A stretch of DNA of 64,000 nt from DAIPKP01 sp964539095 (GTDB lineage Bacteria; Synergistota; Synergistia; Synergistales; Aminiphilaceae), in NCBI GenBank assembly GCA_964539095.1, contig CAZIFL010000002.1, positions 62,001-126,000 on the forward strand. Reading direction: 5' to 3'. Each line of letters opens with the position of its first letter. The stretch's first letter is position 1. A program made the position numbers and the translations under genes. Below, in pieces: positions 7,650 to 16,370 of the stretch. A model generated the notes under the pieces. The model made no database searches, had not been told where the DNA came from, and was given only the letters and a program-made list of their open reading frames with translations.

Positions 7650-9786
7650 AGTGCGGGCGCTCCAGGTAAAGGTGGATACGCTGCTCCGGGAGAGAGACGG
7701 AGTGAACCGGGTGCTGGAAGCGGCGGTGCACACGGGATCTTTCTTTGCGGAGCTTGATCGGGCTGCGGAGCCGCGGGAGGTGTTGAAGCTCTCCTCCCGA
7801 ATGGTGCGCAGTTTCGTGGCCTTTCGGTACCTTTCCTTCTACCTCATCGGGGAGGATGGGCTCAGTTTCGACTGTGTCTACAGTGATAGCGAGGGGGCCA
7901 AACGCTGGATCGATAGAGAGCTGGAATTTCTGGTGGAGGATGGCACCGTGGCCTGGGCTCTGGGACGCAACAAGCCCGTCATGGTGACTGCCAGGGACGA
8001 GGAGACCCACATGATGTTGCACGCCATGGTAACCCCCAACCGGGTGATGGGGCTTTTCGTAGGGGTGCTGCAATCTTCCCCGGATACTCTTCTGGAGGTG
8101 GCCATCACCTTTCTCACGGTGGTTCTGGGGAGCACCGCCAGCGTGCTGCTGAATGCGGAACTCTATCGAGAGGTGAAGCATCTCAACCGGGAACTTCAGG
8201 AAAAAGTAACCTACCTCCAGGAGTCGGAACGGGCCGCCGAGGCGGCAAACCGGGCAAAGGATGTCTTTCTCGCCAATGTGAGCCATGAGGTACGCACCCC
8301 CCTGAACGGGATTCTCGGTATCAGTGAGCTTCTTCTGCGTACCAGTATGAACTCCAAACAGCGGGAGATGACGCGTACTCTCATGCAGGAGGGGCGGGTG
8401 CTGCTGCATCTTATCAATGATATTCTGGACATCTCTAAAATTGATTCAGGAGCTTTCCGCCTGGAGGAGATCCCTTTCTCCTTTCAGCATCTTATGGAGG
8501 ATGTGTATAATGTCTTTCTGGAGCGGGTGCGGGAGAAGGGGCTGGATTTTCGTATGGACTTCTCCTGGAACGGTATCCCTCCCCTTCTTCTGGGGGATCC
8601 TCTCCGGCTTCGGCAGATTGCGGCGAACCTTATCAGCAACGCCGTGAAGTTCACCTCTCGGGGTGAGATTCTCTTCGGAGGCCGTGCCGAGGGGTATCGG
8701 GATGGGGCCTATGTGCTCTCCTTTTATGTCCGCGATACAGGGCGGGGGATAGCTCCCGAGGAGCAGTCGCGCCTCTTTGCAACCTTCTCGCAGGGAACCC
8801 CCTCCATATCGCGCACCTATGGAGGCACCGGGCTGGGGCTCGTCATCTCGCGGCGTCTTGCGGAGATGATGGGGGGATCGGTTACTGTAGAGAGTGCCTC
8901 CGGAGAGGGGAGCTGCTTTACCGTGCATCTTGTGCTTGCCCGGGCTCCCGAGGGCTCTCGGGAGGAGAGATTGCAGCCCTTTGAAGATTCCTATCTCCTT
9001 TTGGAGGGGGTTCCCTTCGGAGAGGAAGGCGAGGCTCCGTTATCTTTTAAAGGCGCTTCCGTGAAGCGTGTTCTCGTGGTGGATGATAACCGGACGAACC
9101 TCAAGGTTCTCGCGGGGCTTCTTGAGAAGCTTGGCTGTACCGTTACAGCGGTTCTACGGGGAGAGGAGGCTCTCGATCTTCTGAAGTGCCAGAAATACCA
9201 TGCGGTCTTTACGGATATCCGCATGGAGGGAGTGGACGGTATTGCCCTCAAGAATACCGTTCAGAGCCCGGATTTTCCCGGACCTAATAAGGGGGTTCCT
9301 CTTGTGGCGGTAACGGCTAACGCCATGCGTGGGGATCGGCAGCGCTATCTGGACGAAGGTTTCCATGCCTATCTTCCGAAGCCCGTCTCACTCAAGGATC
9401 TGCGGGAACTTGTGCAAAACCTTTCCCGCTCCGATATTCACGAAAAAGGGGAGGATTTTTCCGTCCTCGACTATACAACGCTCCTCTCGCGACTTGAAGG
9501 GGACCAGGATCTTGCCCTTGTTGCCCTTAGAGAGTTCTGTCAGAGTGCGACGGAGAGCCTGCATCGCATTCGCAGCCTTCAGGAGAACGATCTGGAGCAG
9601 ATAGGTTTCTACGCCCATAAACTTCGGGGAGGAGCAGAGAATGTCAACGCTTCTCGCATAGCTCTCCGGGCGGAGCGTATTGAAAAAGCGGCGGCCCATG
9701 AGAGAGGCCGTGAGGAGATCGAGAGGCTTCTGGTCGCTCTGGAGCGCGAGATTGGCCTCTTTCTTGACTACGTAGAACATCTCTAG
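7633..9786 (+). CDS. Hybrid histidine kinase (GAF-like sensor, HisKA, HATPase, receiver, HPt)
   Basis: A 717-residue cytoplasmic hybrid kinase without membrane segments. Order: GAF-like sensor (about 20-180), coiled coil (165-205), HisKA with phospho-acceptor His218 in NVSHEVRTPLNG, HATPase with NLISNAVKF (about 332), DTGRGIAPEE (about 369) and YGGTGLGLVIS, receiver from about 478 (VLVVDDN; acceptor Asp near 528 in FTDIRMEG), and a C-terminal HPt with His662 in AHKLRGGAEN. I chose the ATG at 7633, which has AAAGGA seven bases upstream; an open frame continues upstream only inside the HDOD gene. It probably feeds phosphate to the receivers encoded downstream. Confidence 0.93.
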   Translation: MVAWHEVRALQVKVDTLLRERDGVNRVLEAAVHTGSFFAELDRAAEPREVLKLSSRMVRSFVAFRYLSFYLIGEDGLSFDCVYSDSEGAKRWIDRELEFLVEDGTVAWALGRNKPVMVTARDEETHMMLHAMVTPNRVMGLFVGVLQSSPDTLLEVAITFLTVVLGSTASVLLNAELYREVKHLNRELQEKVTYLQESERAAEAANRAKDVFLANVSHEVRTPLNGILGISELLLRTSMNSKQREMTRTLMQEGRVLLHLINDILDISKIDSGAFRLEEIPFSFQHLMEDVYNVFLERVREKGLDFRMDFSWNGIPPLLLGDPLRLRQIAANLISNAVKFTSRGEILFGGRAEGYRDGAYVLSFYVRDTGRGIAPEEQSRLFATFSQGTPSISRTYGGTGLGLVISRRLAEMMGGSVTVESASGEGSCFTVHLVLARAPEGSREERLQPFEDSYLLLEGVPFGEEGEAPLSFKGASVKRVLVVDDNRTNLKVLAGLLEKLGCTVTAVLRGEEALDLLKCQKYHAVFTDIRMEGVDGIALKNTVQSPDFPGPNKGVPLVAVTANAMRGDRQRYLDEGFHAYLPKPVSLKDLRELVQNLSRSDIHEKGEDFSVLDYTTLLSRLEGDQDLALVALREFCQSATESLHRIRSLQENDLEQIGFYAHKLRGGAENVNASRIALRAERIEKAAAHERGREEIERLLVALEREIGLFLDYVEHL

Positions 9787-9798
9787 GGAGGGATATGT

Positions 9799-10695
9799 GT
9801 GAAGGTACTTTTAGCGGAGGACGAACGGGCTTCCCGGATGATGCTCGAATCCCTCCTCGGCAAGTGGGGGTACGAGCCTCTCGTGGTGGGGGACGGAACG
9901 AGCGCCTTAGAGGAGCTTCTCGGTGAAGACCCTCCGGAGTTGGTGCTACTGGATTGGCTTCTTCCCGGCATGGAGGGGACCGAGATATGCCGCCGGGTGC
10001 GGGAGGAGTATCAGGAGGCATCGGTCTATCCCTATATCATCCTTCTTACGGTGAAGGATCAGAAGGAGAGTATTCTCCAGGGGTTTGAGGCTGGGGCGGA
10101 TGATTACGTCACCAAGCCTTTCGATCCTCAGGAGCTTCGGATGCGGCTCTCTGTGGGGAAGCGTATCGTGGATCTGCAGCGGGTTCTGCGTTACCAGGCG
10201 GAGCGGGATTTTCTTACTGCCCTCATGAACCGCCGGGGGGTGATGAAGTACCTCGAAACGGAGATGGAAGAGAGTACCGAAAAGGAAACTCCCCTCAGCA
10301 TTGCGGTGCTCGATCTGGACCACTTCAAACGGGTGAACGATACCCTGGGGCATAGTGCGGGGGATGACGTGCTCCGGGAGGTGGGGCGGCGTATCCTTAC
10401 GATTCTCCAGGAAGAAGGCTGCGAGGTGGGACGTTCTGGAGGAGAGGAGTTCCTTCTCGTCTTTCCCGAGCATTCCCTCGAAAAAGCCCGGAATCTCTGT
10501 GAAAAGGTGCGTTGCTACATTGAAGAGAGCCCCGTATGCTCTCCCAAGGGCGCGGTTCGGATTACTGCCAGTATGGGTGTTGCGGAGTACTGCGGTGACT
10601 GTTCTCTCGACGATCTTGTGAACTGTGCGGATTCCGCCATGTATCAGGCGAAGGCGGAGGGGAGAAACCGGGTCTGCATCGGAAAAAGCTTCTGA
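9799..10695 (+). CDS. Response regulator diguanylate cyclase (REC-GGEEF)
   Basis: A 298-residue response regulator. The receiver domain (1-125) has acceptor Asp52 in LLDWLLPG and the conserved Lys in VTKPF. The GGDEF domain (about 135-298) has an active-type GGEEF at 214-218 and DLDHFKRVNDT, so it should make cyclic di-GMP from two GTP. The RxxD inhibitory site normally five residues before the motif is replaced by QEEG, so product inhibition is probably absent. Start is GTG at 9799 with AGGGAGG seven bases upstream, thirteen bases after the kinase gene. A likely direct target of the hybrid kinase. Confidence 0.93.
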   Translation: MKVLLAEDERASRMMLESLLGKWGYEPLVVGDGTSALEELLGEDPPELVLLDWLLPGMEGTEICRRVREEYQEASVYPYIILLTVKDQKESILQGFEAGADDYVTKPFDPQELRMRLSVGKRIVDLQRVLRYQAERDFLTALMNRRGVMKYLETEMEESTEKETPLSIAVLDLDHFKRVNDTLGHSAGDDVLREVGRRILTILQEEGCEVGRSGGEEFLLVFPEHSLEKARNLCEKVRCYIEESPVCSPKGAVRITASMGVAEYCGDCSLDDLVNCADSAMYQAKAEGRNRVCIGKSF

Positions 10696-10800
10696 AAAAT
10701 TAGGAAGGTCAGGTGTGTCCAGCGGGGGTTCTCTCGAAAGGTGTTTCGTAAAGCCCTTTCTTTTTCGGGAGAGGAGAACGCAAGGGGAAGGTGGAAAACC

Positions 10801-11181
10801 ATGTCCCAGTTCCAAAAACCAGAGATTTCCCTGGAGGCTTTACTGGAAGACCTCGACGGGGATCGAGATCTTCTTGAGACTATTCTTGAGGATTTTTTTC
10901 GGGAGTATGGGACTCTCCGTAGTATTTTGCGGGAGGCTCTGGCTGATCGGGATCGTACCCTTGCCTCCCGGACAGCGCACAGCATGAAATCTGGCCTGGG
11001 AATGATGGGGTGGCACGAGGGGGTACCCCTGGCGGATAGCATTCATCGTCTCTGTGATGCGGAGGATCTTGATGCTGCCCGGGATGTGTGGGAGCGTTTC
11101 GATCCTCTTCTGGGAGAGATGCTCTCCCAGGTGGAGAGTGCGGTTCATGATCTGCAGTCCTTTTCTGGAGGAGTCTCATGA
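10801..11181 (+). CDS. Histidine phosphotransfer (HPt) protein
   Basis: A 126-residue all-helical HPt domain protein with acceptor His60 in TAHSMKSGLGMMG, where HxxKG-like spacing is conserved. It would shuttle phosphate between the hybrid kinase and receivers. The ATG at 10801 is chosen over an upstream in-frame GTG (10741) because GGAAGGTGG stands five to six bases before it. It overlaps the following phosphatase gene by ATGA. About 105 non-coding bases separate it from the cyclase gene, with no clear terminator. Confidence 0.85.
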   Translation: MSQFQKPEISLEALLEDLDGDRDLLETILEDFFREYGTLRSILREALADRDRTLASRTAHSMKSGLGMMGWHEGVPLADSIHRLCDAEDLDAARDVWERFDPLLGEMLSQVESAVHDLQSFSGGVS

Positions 11182-12371
11182 GTAAGACCATGACCATTCT
11201 TGTGGTGGATGACGACGTCTTTGTCCGGCGCTCCATGATCCGGGTTGTTCGAAAAGCCCTGGAGGATATCCGTTTTCTCGAGGCCGGAGATGGCCGGGAG
11301 GCCATTGGTACCCTGGAATCCGAGGAGGTGCACCTCGTCATTCTCGACCTCATGATGCCCCATATCGATGGTTTCGGGGTTCTGGAGTGGCTTGGGAAGA
11401 ACGATAAATATCAGGATCTTCCGGTGATCGTCAACTCCGGAAACAGCGATTGGGAGAGCATGCGCACCGCCTTTTCCATGGGGGCCCGGGATTACTTTCT
11501 CAAGCCCCTCACCCTGCAGCAGATGTCTCTCTTTCTCCCTCTTAAAATCAAAAACGCCCTGGCCCTCTACGAAAACACCCAGATTCTCCGGCGTCGAGAC
11601 GAGCAGCTCCGGAAAGAACTCGGCATAGCCAGGGCTTTTCAGCAGACTCTTCTCCCCCCTGCCTACGGAATCAATGTCGAAGAGGGGCGTTCCTGTGCCT
11701 ACCGGTACGTTCCTTCGGCGGAGCTGGGGGGGGATTTCTTCGATTATGTCCGCCATGGCCGGGATGCGTGGGGTATTCTTATTGATGTGACGGGGCACGG
11801 AGTGGGGGCTGCTATGGGGACGGGGATGGCGAAGCTCCTCTTCCTTGATGCCCTGGAGAAAGCCGACACCCCCGGCGAGGTTCTTCAGAATATGAACGAC
11901 TCTCTCTATGCCTATTTTGGCGAGGATTCCCTGCTCTCCTTTACCGCCATGGTGGGGAAGATGGAGGGGGTGAAGGGAGAACGGGTGCTGCATCTCGCCT
12001 CGGCGGGGCACCCCTGGCCGCTCTACTGTGATGCTGTCAGCGGAGAGGTGGCTCCTTTTAAGATAACAGGGTTCCCCGTGGGGTACTTTCCCGGCAGAAC
12101 ATACGAGACCCATTCCTATGAAATGAACCCCGGAGACAGCATCATTCTGAGTTCCGATGGCCTTATCGACCGTTGCGGTGGGCTCGATGGGTGGTGCGAA
12201 AGGGTGCAGTCCCTTCTCCCTCCGGAAAAGCTCCGCACCCTGGATGTGCGGGGGATCCTCGGCGTTCTCTGCGATGCCCTGCTACTCGGAGAGGGAGAAG
12301 AAGAGCCCGAAGGTCTGGACGATGCCACCCTGGCCATTATTCACTGGCTCCGGGAAGACGAGAAGGGGTAG
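11178..12371 (+). CDS. Receiver-PP2C (RsbU/SpoIIE-type) phosphatase
   Basis: A 397-residue response regulator. The receiver (about 5-125) has acceptor Asp57 in VILDLMMPHIDGF and the Lys of FLKPLT. A linker helix (QQTLLPP) leads to a PP2C-like SpoIIE phosphatase domain (about 165-395) with metal-binding motifs ELGGDFFDY, DVTGHGVGAAM, SSDGLID and LDDATL. Such proteins dephosphorylate anti-anti-sigma or similar serine phosphoproteins when the receiver is phosphorylated. Its partner is not encoded here. Last gene of the operon, ending six bases from a convergent ABC gene with no visible terminator. Confidence 0.92.
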   Translation: MSKTMTILVVDDDVFVRRSMIRVVRKALEDIRFLEAGDGREAIGTLESEEVHLVILDLMMPHIDGFGVLEWLGKNDKYQDLPVIVNSGNSDWESMRTAFSMGARDYFLKPLTLQQMSLFLPLKIKNALALYENTQILRRRDEQLRKELGIARAFQQTLLPPAYGINVEEGRSCAYRYVPSAELGGDFFDYVRHGRDAWGILIDVTGHGVGAAMGTGMAKLLFLDALEKADTPGEVLQNMNDSLYAYFGEDSLLSFTAMVGKMEGVKGERVLHLASAGHPWPLYCDAVSGEVAPFKITGFPVGYFPGRTYETHSYEMNPGDSIILSSDGLIDRCGGLDGWCERVQSLLPPEKLRTLDVRGILGVLCDALLLGEGEEEPEGLDDATLAIIHWLREDEKG

Positions 12372-12377
12372 TGTTTG

Positions 12378-13490
12378 TTAATCTAAGGCGTGCCGGAAGA
12401 GCAGAAGGCTTATCCCAAGAAAGAGGGCGGAGAGGATGGCCAGAGCTTGAATTTCCGGGAGCAGAAATCCCGCGGGGGAGCCCTTGAGCAGAATGCTTCT
12501 TGCCACGGTAAGAAAATAGGTAAGGGGAAGGATCCTGCTCAGTTCAAAAAAGAGCCGGGGCATGGCCTCCCGGGGGAACATGAACCCCGAAAGAAGAATG
12601 CTCGGAAGCAGCGCAAAAAACGAGAGCTGCATGGCCTGCATCTGGGTGCGGGAGACGCTGGAGATGAGAATCCCCATGGCGAGGCTTGCCAGGATGAAGA
12701 GAAAGGTGATGAGATAGAGCCCCCCCAGGCTCCCCCGCAGAGGTACCGAAAAGACGAAGTAGCCGACCCCAAGCCCCAGGGTGAGCTGCACGTAGCCCAC
12801 GGCGACATAGGGGATAATCTTTCCCAGCAGAAACTCCCAGCTCCTCATGGGGGTTACTGTGAGTTGCTCCAGAGTGCCTCGCTCCCGCTCCCGCACGATG
12901 GCCACCGAGGTGAGAAGGATCATGGTCATGGTAAGCACCACTCCGAGTACCCCCGGCACCATGTAGTAGGGGGAGACGAAATCTGGGTTATACCAGGCCC
13001 GAAGGCGGATGTCGTAGGCTTGGACATGGGGCCTGGAAGATGTTCTCTGGAGTCGCTTGGCAGATTCCACAAGCCCCAGCATGCTGGCGGCATTGATGGC
13101 GGAGGCGGAGGACATGGAGTCCGAGGCATCCACCAGCACCTGTACCGGGGCGGACTCTCCCCGCTCTAGCAGCTCGGCGAAATCCGGAGGGAAGATGATA
13201 CCCACCTTGCAGATACCGCTCTGGATGGCGTTATCCACCTCTTCGAAGCTTCTCCCCTCTCGGGTGAAGTCGAAATACTGGGTGGCCTGAAAGGCATCCC
13301 GAAGCTCCCGGCTTTGGGCGGTTTGCGACTGGTCGAAGAGGATGGTACTCAGATGCTTTACATCCGTGTTGATGGCAAAGCCGAAGATCAGTAGCTGCCC
13401 CACGGGGATCATCACCATAATCGCCAGGGTGATGCGATCCCGCTTCATCTGGAGAAATTCCTTGATCAGCAGTGCCCGAAGGCGTTTCAT
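12378..13490 (-). CDS. ABC-2 type exporter permease (YhhJ/YbhR-like)
   Basis: A 370-residue membrane protein with one N-terminal helix (about 20-40), a large extracytoplasmic domain (about 45-170) and a cluster of five helices at the C-terminus (about 180-368), the ABC-2 drug-exporter layout. The conserved RERERGTLEQLTVTPM segment is at about 198-213. It is the last gene of a four-component export system and overlaps the ATPase gene before it by ATGA. Together with the HlyD adaptor it likely exports a hydrophobic compound. Substrate unknown. Confidence 0.9.
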   Translation of the reverse strand: MKRLRALLIKEFLQMKRDRITLAIMVMIPVGQLLIFGFAINTDVKHLSTILFDQSQTAQSRELRDAFQATQYFDFTREGRSFEEVDNAIQSGICKVGIIFPPDFAELLERGESAPVQVLVDASDSMSSASAINAASMLGLVESAKRLQRTSSRPHVQAYDIRLRAWYNPDFVSPYYMVPGVLGVVLTMTMILLTSVAIVRERERGTLEQLTVTPMRSWEFLLGKIIPYVAVGYVQLTLGLGVGYFVFSVPLRGSLGGLYLITFLFILASLAMGILISSVSRTQMQAMQLSFFALLPSILLSGFMFPREAMPRLFFELSRILPLTYFLTVARSILLKGSPAGFLLPEIQALAILSALFLGISLLLFRHALD

Positions 13491-14398
13491 GCGGATGGCT
13501 CCTTTCTTCCCCGGCGAACCAGGGAGACAAAGACATCTTCCAGGGTAGGAGGCATGAGGTGCATAGAGAGATTCTTGAGATCCTCGGGGATCCCCTCGGG
13601 GGCGAGAATCATGAGGGATTGTCCTGAGACATAGCAGTCCTCCAGATCCTTTCCCGTCCGTGGCCAGAGATCTTCCAGAAGATCCATGGGATTTTCCCGC
13701 TCCACCCCATAGAGCTTTCCCCGGAGGCTCTCTTTGAGTTTTTCCGGAGACCCCGAAGCCAGCAGAACCCCCTGAAAGATAAACCCCAGCATTTCGCAGT
13801 GCTCCGCCTCATCCATAAAATGGGTGGTCACCAGTACCGTGGTTCCTCCTGCGGCAAGATCGTAGATAATATCCCAGAAGTGTCTGCGTGAGAGGGGATC
13901 CACCCCGCTGGTGGGCTCATCCAGAAAGAGCAGCTCCGGCTCGTGCAGAAGGGCGCACCCCAGGGCAAGGCGTTGCCGGATTCCTGCCGAGAGCGTTGCC
14001 GCAAGATCTCTGCTTCGATTTTCGAGCTTTGCGAGAGCCAGCATGGCTCTCATACGTTCCCTCCGACGATTTCCCTCCAGGCCGTACATCCCCGCATAAA
14101 AGGCGAGATTTTCCTCCACTGTAAGATCCCCGTAGAGGCTGAACTTCTGGGACATATAGCCGATTCTCTGCCGGAGGGCGTGACGCTCTTTCCGCAGATC
14201 CAACCCCAGTACCTGCCCCTCTCCCTCGGTGGGGGGGAGAATGCCGCAGATCATTCGTATGGTGGTGCTCTTTCCCGATCCGTTGGGCCCCAGAAAGCCG
14301 TAGATCTGCCCCGGTTCCACCCGAAGATGCAACCCCTTCACGGCGGCAAAATTCCCGAAATATTTGGTGAGGTTCTTCACTTCCAGAGCAGCCCTCAT
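13487..14398 (-). CDS. ABC exporter ATPase (second of two)
   Basis: A 303-residue ATPase with Walker A GPNGSGKST, a slightly unusual signature LSAGIRQRLA in place of LSGGxxQR, Walker B LLFLDEPTSGVD and an H-loop TTHFMDEAEHC. An in-frame extension upstream is rejected because ATG 14398 overlaps the previous stop as ATGA and the domain starts at once. The C-terminal 70 residues resemble drug-exporter ATPase tails. Two separate ATPases with one permease correspond to the fused E. coli RbbA/YhiH arrangement. Confidence 0.92.
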   Translation of the reverse strand: MRAALEVKNLTKYFGNFAAVKGLHLRVEPGQIYGFLGPNGSGKSTTIRMICGILPPTEGEGQVLGLDLRKERHALRQRIGYMSQKFSLYGDLTVEENLAFYAGMYGLEGNRRRERMRAMLALAKLENRSRDLAATLSAGIRQRLALGCALLHEPELLFLDEPTSGVDPLSRRHFWDIIYDLAAGGTTVLVTTHFMDEAEHCEMLGFIFQGVLLASGSPEKLKESLRGKLYGVERENPMDLLEDLWPRTGKDLEDCYVSGQSLMILAPEGIPEDLKNLSMHLMPPTLEDVFVSLVRRGRKEPSA

Positions 14399-15333
14399 GC
14401 TTGCTGTTCCTCGGGAGTCTTCGGGGAGGCGAGTTCCACGAAGATATCCTCCAGATCCGGGGCAATCTCTTCCAGGGCACATTCGGGAGAGCCCTTCTCC
14501 TGAAGCAGTTTCGAAAGAGACTCTTCCAGAAGCTTCCGATCTGTTACCGCTAGATGCAGGAACTCCCCCAGGGGATTTCCCCAGCGCACCCCCGGAAGGG
14601 CTGTGCATGCCCGGAAAAGGGCTGTTTTTTGTGAAATTCCGGGAAAAGAGAGGCGCAGCATGGGATAGGGGAAGGATCGGCGTATCTCTTGGGGAGTGCC
14701 GACTCGGAGCAGTTTTCCCATGGAGAGAAGTCCCAGCCGGGAGCAGAGAGAGGCTTCCTCCATGTAGGCGGTGGAGAGGAGCATGGTTATGCCTTGGCGG
14801 TTCAGCGTATAGAGAATGCGCCAGAATTCCCGCCTTGAAACGGGGTCTACCCCTGTGCCGGGTTCATCCAGAAGAAGGATCTGGGGTTGGTGCACCAGAA
14901 TGGCTCCCAGAGAGAGCTTCTGTTTCATCCCCCCGGAGAGATCTCCTCCCAGCCGTTTCCGAAAGGGGGCAAGCCCCATCATCTCAAGAATATCCTTGCG
15001 TCGCTTCCGCAACTCCTTTTCGGGAACCCCGTGAAGCCGCCCCAGAAGGGTGATGTTCTCCTCCACGGTACACTCCTCGTAGAGGCTGAAGTGCTGAGGC
15101 ATGTATCCCAGATGCTGCCGAAACTCCCGAAAGCTATCAAAATCCGGGAGGCGGATCTCTCCCGCATCCGGCTGGAGCACCCCCGCCAGAATCCGTAGAA
15201 GCGTGGTCTTTCCCGCCCCGTCAGGGCCGAGAAGGCCGAAGATTTCCCCCTTTTGGAGCATGAAGGAACAGGATTGCAGCGCCAGAAGAGAGCCGAAGGA
15301 GTGGGAGACATGGCGAATTTCAAGAATGGTCAC
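14395..15333 (-). CDS. ABC exporter ATPase (first of two)
   Basis: A 312-residue ABC ATPase with Walker A GPDGAGKTT, Q-loop MPQHFSLYE, signature LSGGMKQKL and Walker B ILLLDEPGTGVD. The usual H-loop His appears as STAYMEEA, lacking the switch histidine, so this half may be catalytically weaker than its partner. Overlaps the adaptor gene upstream and the second ATPase downstream by ATGA each. Confidence 0.92.
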   Translation of the reverse strand: MTILEIRHVSHSFGSLLALQSCSFMLQKGEIFGLLGPDGAGKTTLLRILAGVLQPDAGEIRLPDFDSFREFRQHLGYMPQHFSLYEECTVEENITLLGRLHGVPEKELRKRRKDILEMMGLAPFRKRLGGDLSGGMKQKLSLGAILVHQPQILLLDEPGTGVDPVSRREFWRILYTLNRQGITMLLSTAYMEEASLCSRLGLLSMGKLLRVGTPQEIRRSFPYPMLRLSFPGISQKTALFRACTALPGVRWGNPLGEFLHLAVTDRKLLEESLSKLLQEKGSPECALEEIAPDLEDIFVELASPKTPEEQQA

Positions 15334-16370
15334 GGGAGGATCTCCACATCTGCGGGCATTCCCGGTTTGAGGATCTCCTCGGGGTTAGGCGCCTGAATTT
15401 TCACCCGAAAGGAGAGATTGCTCCGCTCCGCCTCACTCAGGCTCTCCCGGGGGGTGAAGGCGGCCTTGCCGGCGATCTCCGAGATATACCCCGGAAAAAA
15501 GCGATCCGGAAAGGAGTCTACCCGAATCCTGGCCTCCTGGCCATAACCGATCCTACCGAGCTGTACCGAGGGGATGTAGAGCCGCACCCAGCAGTCCTGC
15601 ATATCCCCCATTACCCCCAGAACGCTTCCGGGGGCGGCATACTCTCCCTCCTCAAGATTCTTGAGAAGGATCCGCCCTGTCCGGGGAGCGAGAATGTGCG
15701 TATCTTTCAGAAGGCTTTCGGTGATGTCTTTTGCTGCACGCAAAGCATCCACGGCTGCCTCCTGTGCCCGGATCTGCTCCTCCCGGGATCCCAGCTGCAG
15801 CAGTTCAAGCTGTTTTTCCAGAGCCCGGACTTCGCTGGCTGCGGTATCCATGGTGGTCTGGAACTCTTCTCCCTTCTGGGGGGAGACTATCTGTTCCCTC
15901 TGGAGTTCGGTAAAACGCTCCGCATTCTTTTTCGCCTGTTTGTACCGGGCCCGGGCCCCCTCCAGCTGGGCCTGGACTTTCTGAATCTCCTCGGGGCGTG
16001 CCCCGGTACGCATATCTGCCAGAAGAAACTCCGCCCTCCTCAAATTTGCCTCCTCCTGGGCCTTCCGGGCCTCCAGATCCGGGCGATCAATGAGGGCGAG
16101 AAGTTCCCCCTTCTGCACCAGATCCCCTTCGGAGAAACGAAGTTCTCTGATGTATCCCGAGCTTTTAGAGGAGATGTGTACCTCCCGCACCTCAATAGTG
16201 CCGGTTCCCCTGATGATTTTGGGATCTACTTCTTCCGAAGAGCGAAGAAAGGGGAGCTTTTCTCGAAAGAACTCCGTAGCTCTCGCCGAAAGCTCCTTCT
16301 CCCCCGCGGTGTGTCCAAGTATCCCCCCGAGAAGAAGGGCCGGTATGATCCAGAGAAAAGAGCGCCGCAT
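15330..16370 (-). CDS. HlyD-family membrane fusion (periplasmic adaptor) protein
   Basis: A 346-residue adaptor: N-terminal membrane anchor (about 4-20), lipoyl half-motif with GYIRELRFSEGDLVQKGELLALID, a long alpha-helical hairpin (about 100-215) rich in Glu/Gln/Arg, the second lipoyl half and a beta-barrel. It links the inner-membrane ABC exporter to the cell envelope. Its ATG shares one base with the stop of the epimerase gene (TGATG), so translation is coupled. Confidence 0.92.
   Translation of the reverse strand: MRRSFLWIIPALLLGGILGHTAGEKELSARATEFFREKLPFLRSSEEVDPKIIRGTGTIEVREVHISSKSSGYIRELRFSEGDLVQKGELLALIDRPDLEARKAQEEANLRRAEFLLADMRTGARPEEIQKVQAQLEGARARYKQAKKNAERFTELQREQIVSPQKGEEFQTTMDTAASEVRALEKQLELLQLGSREEQIRAQEAAVDALRAAKDITESLLKDTHILAPRTGRILLKNLEEGEYAAPGSVLGVMGDMQDCWVRLYIPSVQLGRIGYGQEARIRVDSFPDRFFPGYISEIAGKAAFTPRESLSEAERSNLSFRVKIQAPNPEEILKPGMPADVEILP

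Noticed and set aside
13487..14608. Start of the second exporter ATPase at 14608
   Set aside because: The extra 70 residues are antisense-like sequence within the preceding ATPase gene; ATG 14398 overlaps the stop and begins the ABC domain.
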